From contig JAHIRD010000092.1 of NCBI GenBank assembly GCA_018818835.1, positions 1 to 64,000 of the forward strand: 64,000 nucleotides of DNA, given 5' to 3'. The notes beneath the pieces were generated by a model. That model was not told where the DNA came from and did no database searches. It saw nothing but the letters and a program-made list of their open reading frames with translations. Positions 63,389 to 64,000 of this stretch are shown piece by piece (the first letter of the stretch is position 1; each line of letters starts with the position of its first letter). This stretch comes from Pseudomonadota bacterium. GTDB lineage: Bacteria; Desulfobacterota; Desulfobacteria; Desulfobacterales; Desulfolunaceae. The translations under genes were made by a program, and so were the position numbers.

Positions 63389-63752
63389 TTTTTGCTCCGT
63401 AAAATCATAATGTTAAATCCACGTATCCTCAATAAGAAAAAACAAATTAATAAGAAATGCGTACGAAGTCAAGCAAAGAGAATGTGTTGTTAACGTTTCT
63501 AACCATAGCGGATAGTTTGTTTTTTACCACAGAGAACACAGAGGGCCACAGAGTTCATCTGCGGTCATTATTGACTCATCCCAAAATGAATGTTTGGTAA
63601 CCTTTTAAAAAAGTTGCCAAATGTGTTTTGTTGTTCTTCATAATTGACGTATCTTTTCACATCAAAGACCATCACACATTTGTCCAGATTTTTAAAATCT
63701 GGCCCCCGGAGGGCCGCCGGAGGCGCATTTCATTGTGCTCTTTAATCGACCC
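63389..63752. other. Gap between the scaffold gene and the dehydratase 3' end
   Basis: About 360 bp with no gene. It contains the scaffold promoter, a CCACAGAGAACACAGAGG fragment, an AACCTTTTAAAAAAGTT hairpin, and CCAGATTTTTAAAATCTGG (63684-63702) followed by GGGCCGCCGGAGGC-type sequence. The last two resemble the hairpin plus GGCCCCCGG at 58328-58354. Confidence 0.65.
63444..63472 (-). promoter_or_regulatory. Candidate promoter of the Fe-S scaffold gene
   Basis: TTGACT (63467-63472), 17 bp, TAATTT (63444-63449) on the minus strand, about 50 nt before the start codon. Confidence 0.45.
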
Positions 63753-64000
63753 TCACAGCATTTCCAGGAATGCTTCGATTCTCACCCTTAACTGCTCGGT
63801 ATCCGAATCCGAATAATCAGTTTCAAGGTGGAGCATGGGAAGGCCTTTGGTTTCATTGAGCCATTTTTCCACACTAAAGGATTCAACATTGTAGGTATGG
63901 CATGCCTGCCAGGTCAGATCCACCACCCCATCCACCTTGAAATGATTGATCATGTCATCCAATAGGTCCAGACGGCCCTGATTCGGGCTCATGACCGAGC
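63753..64000 (-). CDS. 2-hydroxyacyl-CoA dehydratase subunit (HgdB/BcrC-like), C-terminal part
   Basis: The visible 82 codons are the 3' end of a gene that continues off the right edge. The tail DGVVDLTWQACHTYNVES, then a PMLHLETDYSDSD segment and a final helix, is characteristic of 2-hydroxyacyl-CoA dehydratase / benzoyl-CoA reductase subunits that hold a [4Fe-4S] cluster. The Cys in QACHTYN is a likely cluster ligand. Full length, partner subunit and activator are outside the window, so the substrate cannot be assigned. The Met at 63992 is internal, not the start. Confidence 0.8.
   Translation of the reverse strand, partial: SVMSPNQGRLDLLDDMINHFKVDGVVDLTWQACHTYNVESFSVEKWLNETKGLPMLHLETDYSDSDTEQLRVRIEAFLEML

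Overview
The window looks like chromosomal DNA of a sulfate-reducing deltaproteobacterium of the Desulfobacteraceae type (Desulfobacter/Desulfobacterium-like). This is inferred from the gene set: an AcnB-type aconitase, acyl-CoA dehydrogenase with EtfBA and a membrane FeS oxidoreductase, fused siroheme/heme enzymes, a 2-hydroxyacyl-CoA dehydratase, a DVU0524-type flagellar protein, duplicated MoeA and SelA. Base composition is moderate and nearly all genes are intact. No phage, transposase, plasmid or defence island was found. The accessory content is a set of short dispersed repeats in the gaps between genes.

Layout. 1-0.4 kb: a 101-bp tandem repeat. 0.4-8.7 kb: lolA-nadA (minus), then moeA, a MoeA-PBP fusion, uppP and a phosphohexomutase (plus), a 0.7-kb repeat-bearing gap and a cold-shock gene. 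8.7-16 kb: a minus-strand block argS - SPOR protein - gatC - gatA - small ORF - mutL, plus a hypothetical gene. 16.1-16.4 kb: two tRNA-Ser genes with a clear promoter and terminator. 16.6-25 kb: acnB, hypothetical genes, a YkgJ cysteine-cluster protein and a 1335-residue hybrid sensor kinase. 25-34.8 kb: an acyltransferase, an unknown coiled-coil protein, the cofactor operon fmdB-hemC-cobA/hemD-moaA, selA-gmhA and a CheD-HDOD fusion.

35-44 kb: pyrF, a TPR protein, then a fatty-acid electron-transfer block: tetR-acd, and a separate unit of membrane FeS oxidoreductase-etfB-etfA. A palindromic TetR-type operator sits at the tetR promoter and a degenerate copy at the FeS-oxidoreductase promoter, suggesting one regulon. 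44-50 kb: an MscS-like protein, class II aldolase, Nudix hydrolase and a small flagellar set (DVU0524-like, FlgM, one unknown) behind a sigma-28-like promoter. 50-53 kb: cvpA-mazG-hisH-hisF (minus). 53-63 kb: a plus-strand housekeeping run phoH-pgpH-ybeY-pdxJ-nnr-tsaE-lysC-(small ORF)-bpt. 63-64 kb: a NifU/IscU-like scaffold and the 3' end of a 2-hydroxyacyl-CoA dehydratase subunit.

The most notable unexplained structure is a dispersed element of about 90-150 bp with terminal inverted repeats (ends like GATGGCGTCGTAAAAA / TTTTTACGAGTTCATC). It has three substantial copies, one divergent copy and one solo end. Three of the five start exactly on the TGA stop codon of the upstream gene. Other repeat families, including GTCCGTG tracts, 9-bp ATGGGACCT units, a roughly 92-bp inverted pair 50 kb apart and a solitary CRISPR-repeat-like palindrome, are described separately. 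All calls come from reading the sequence; no database search was run.
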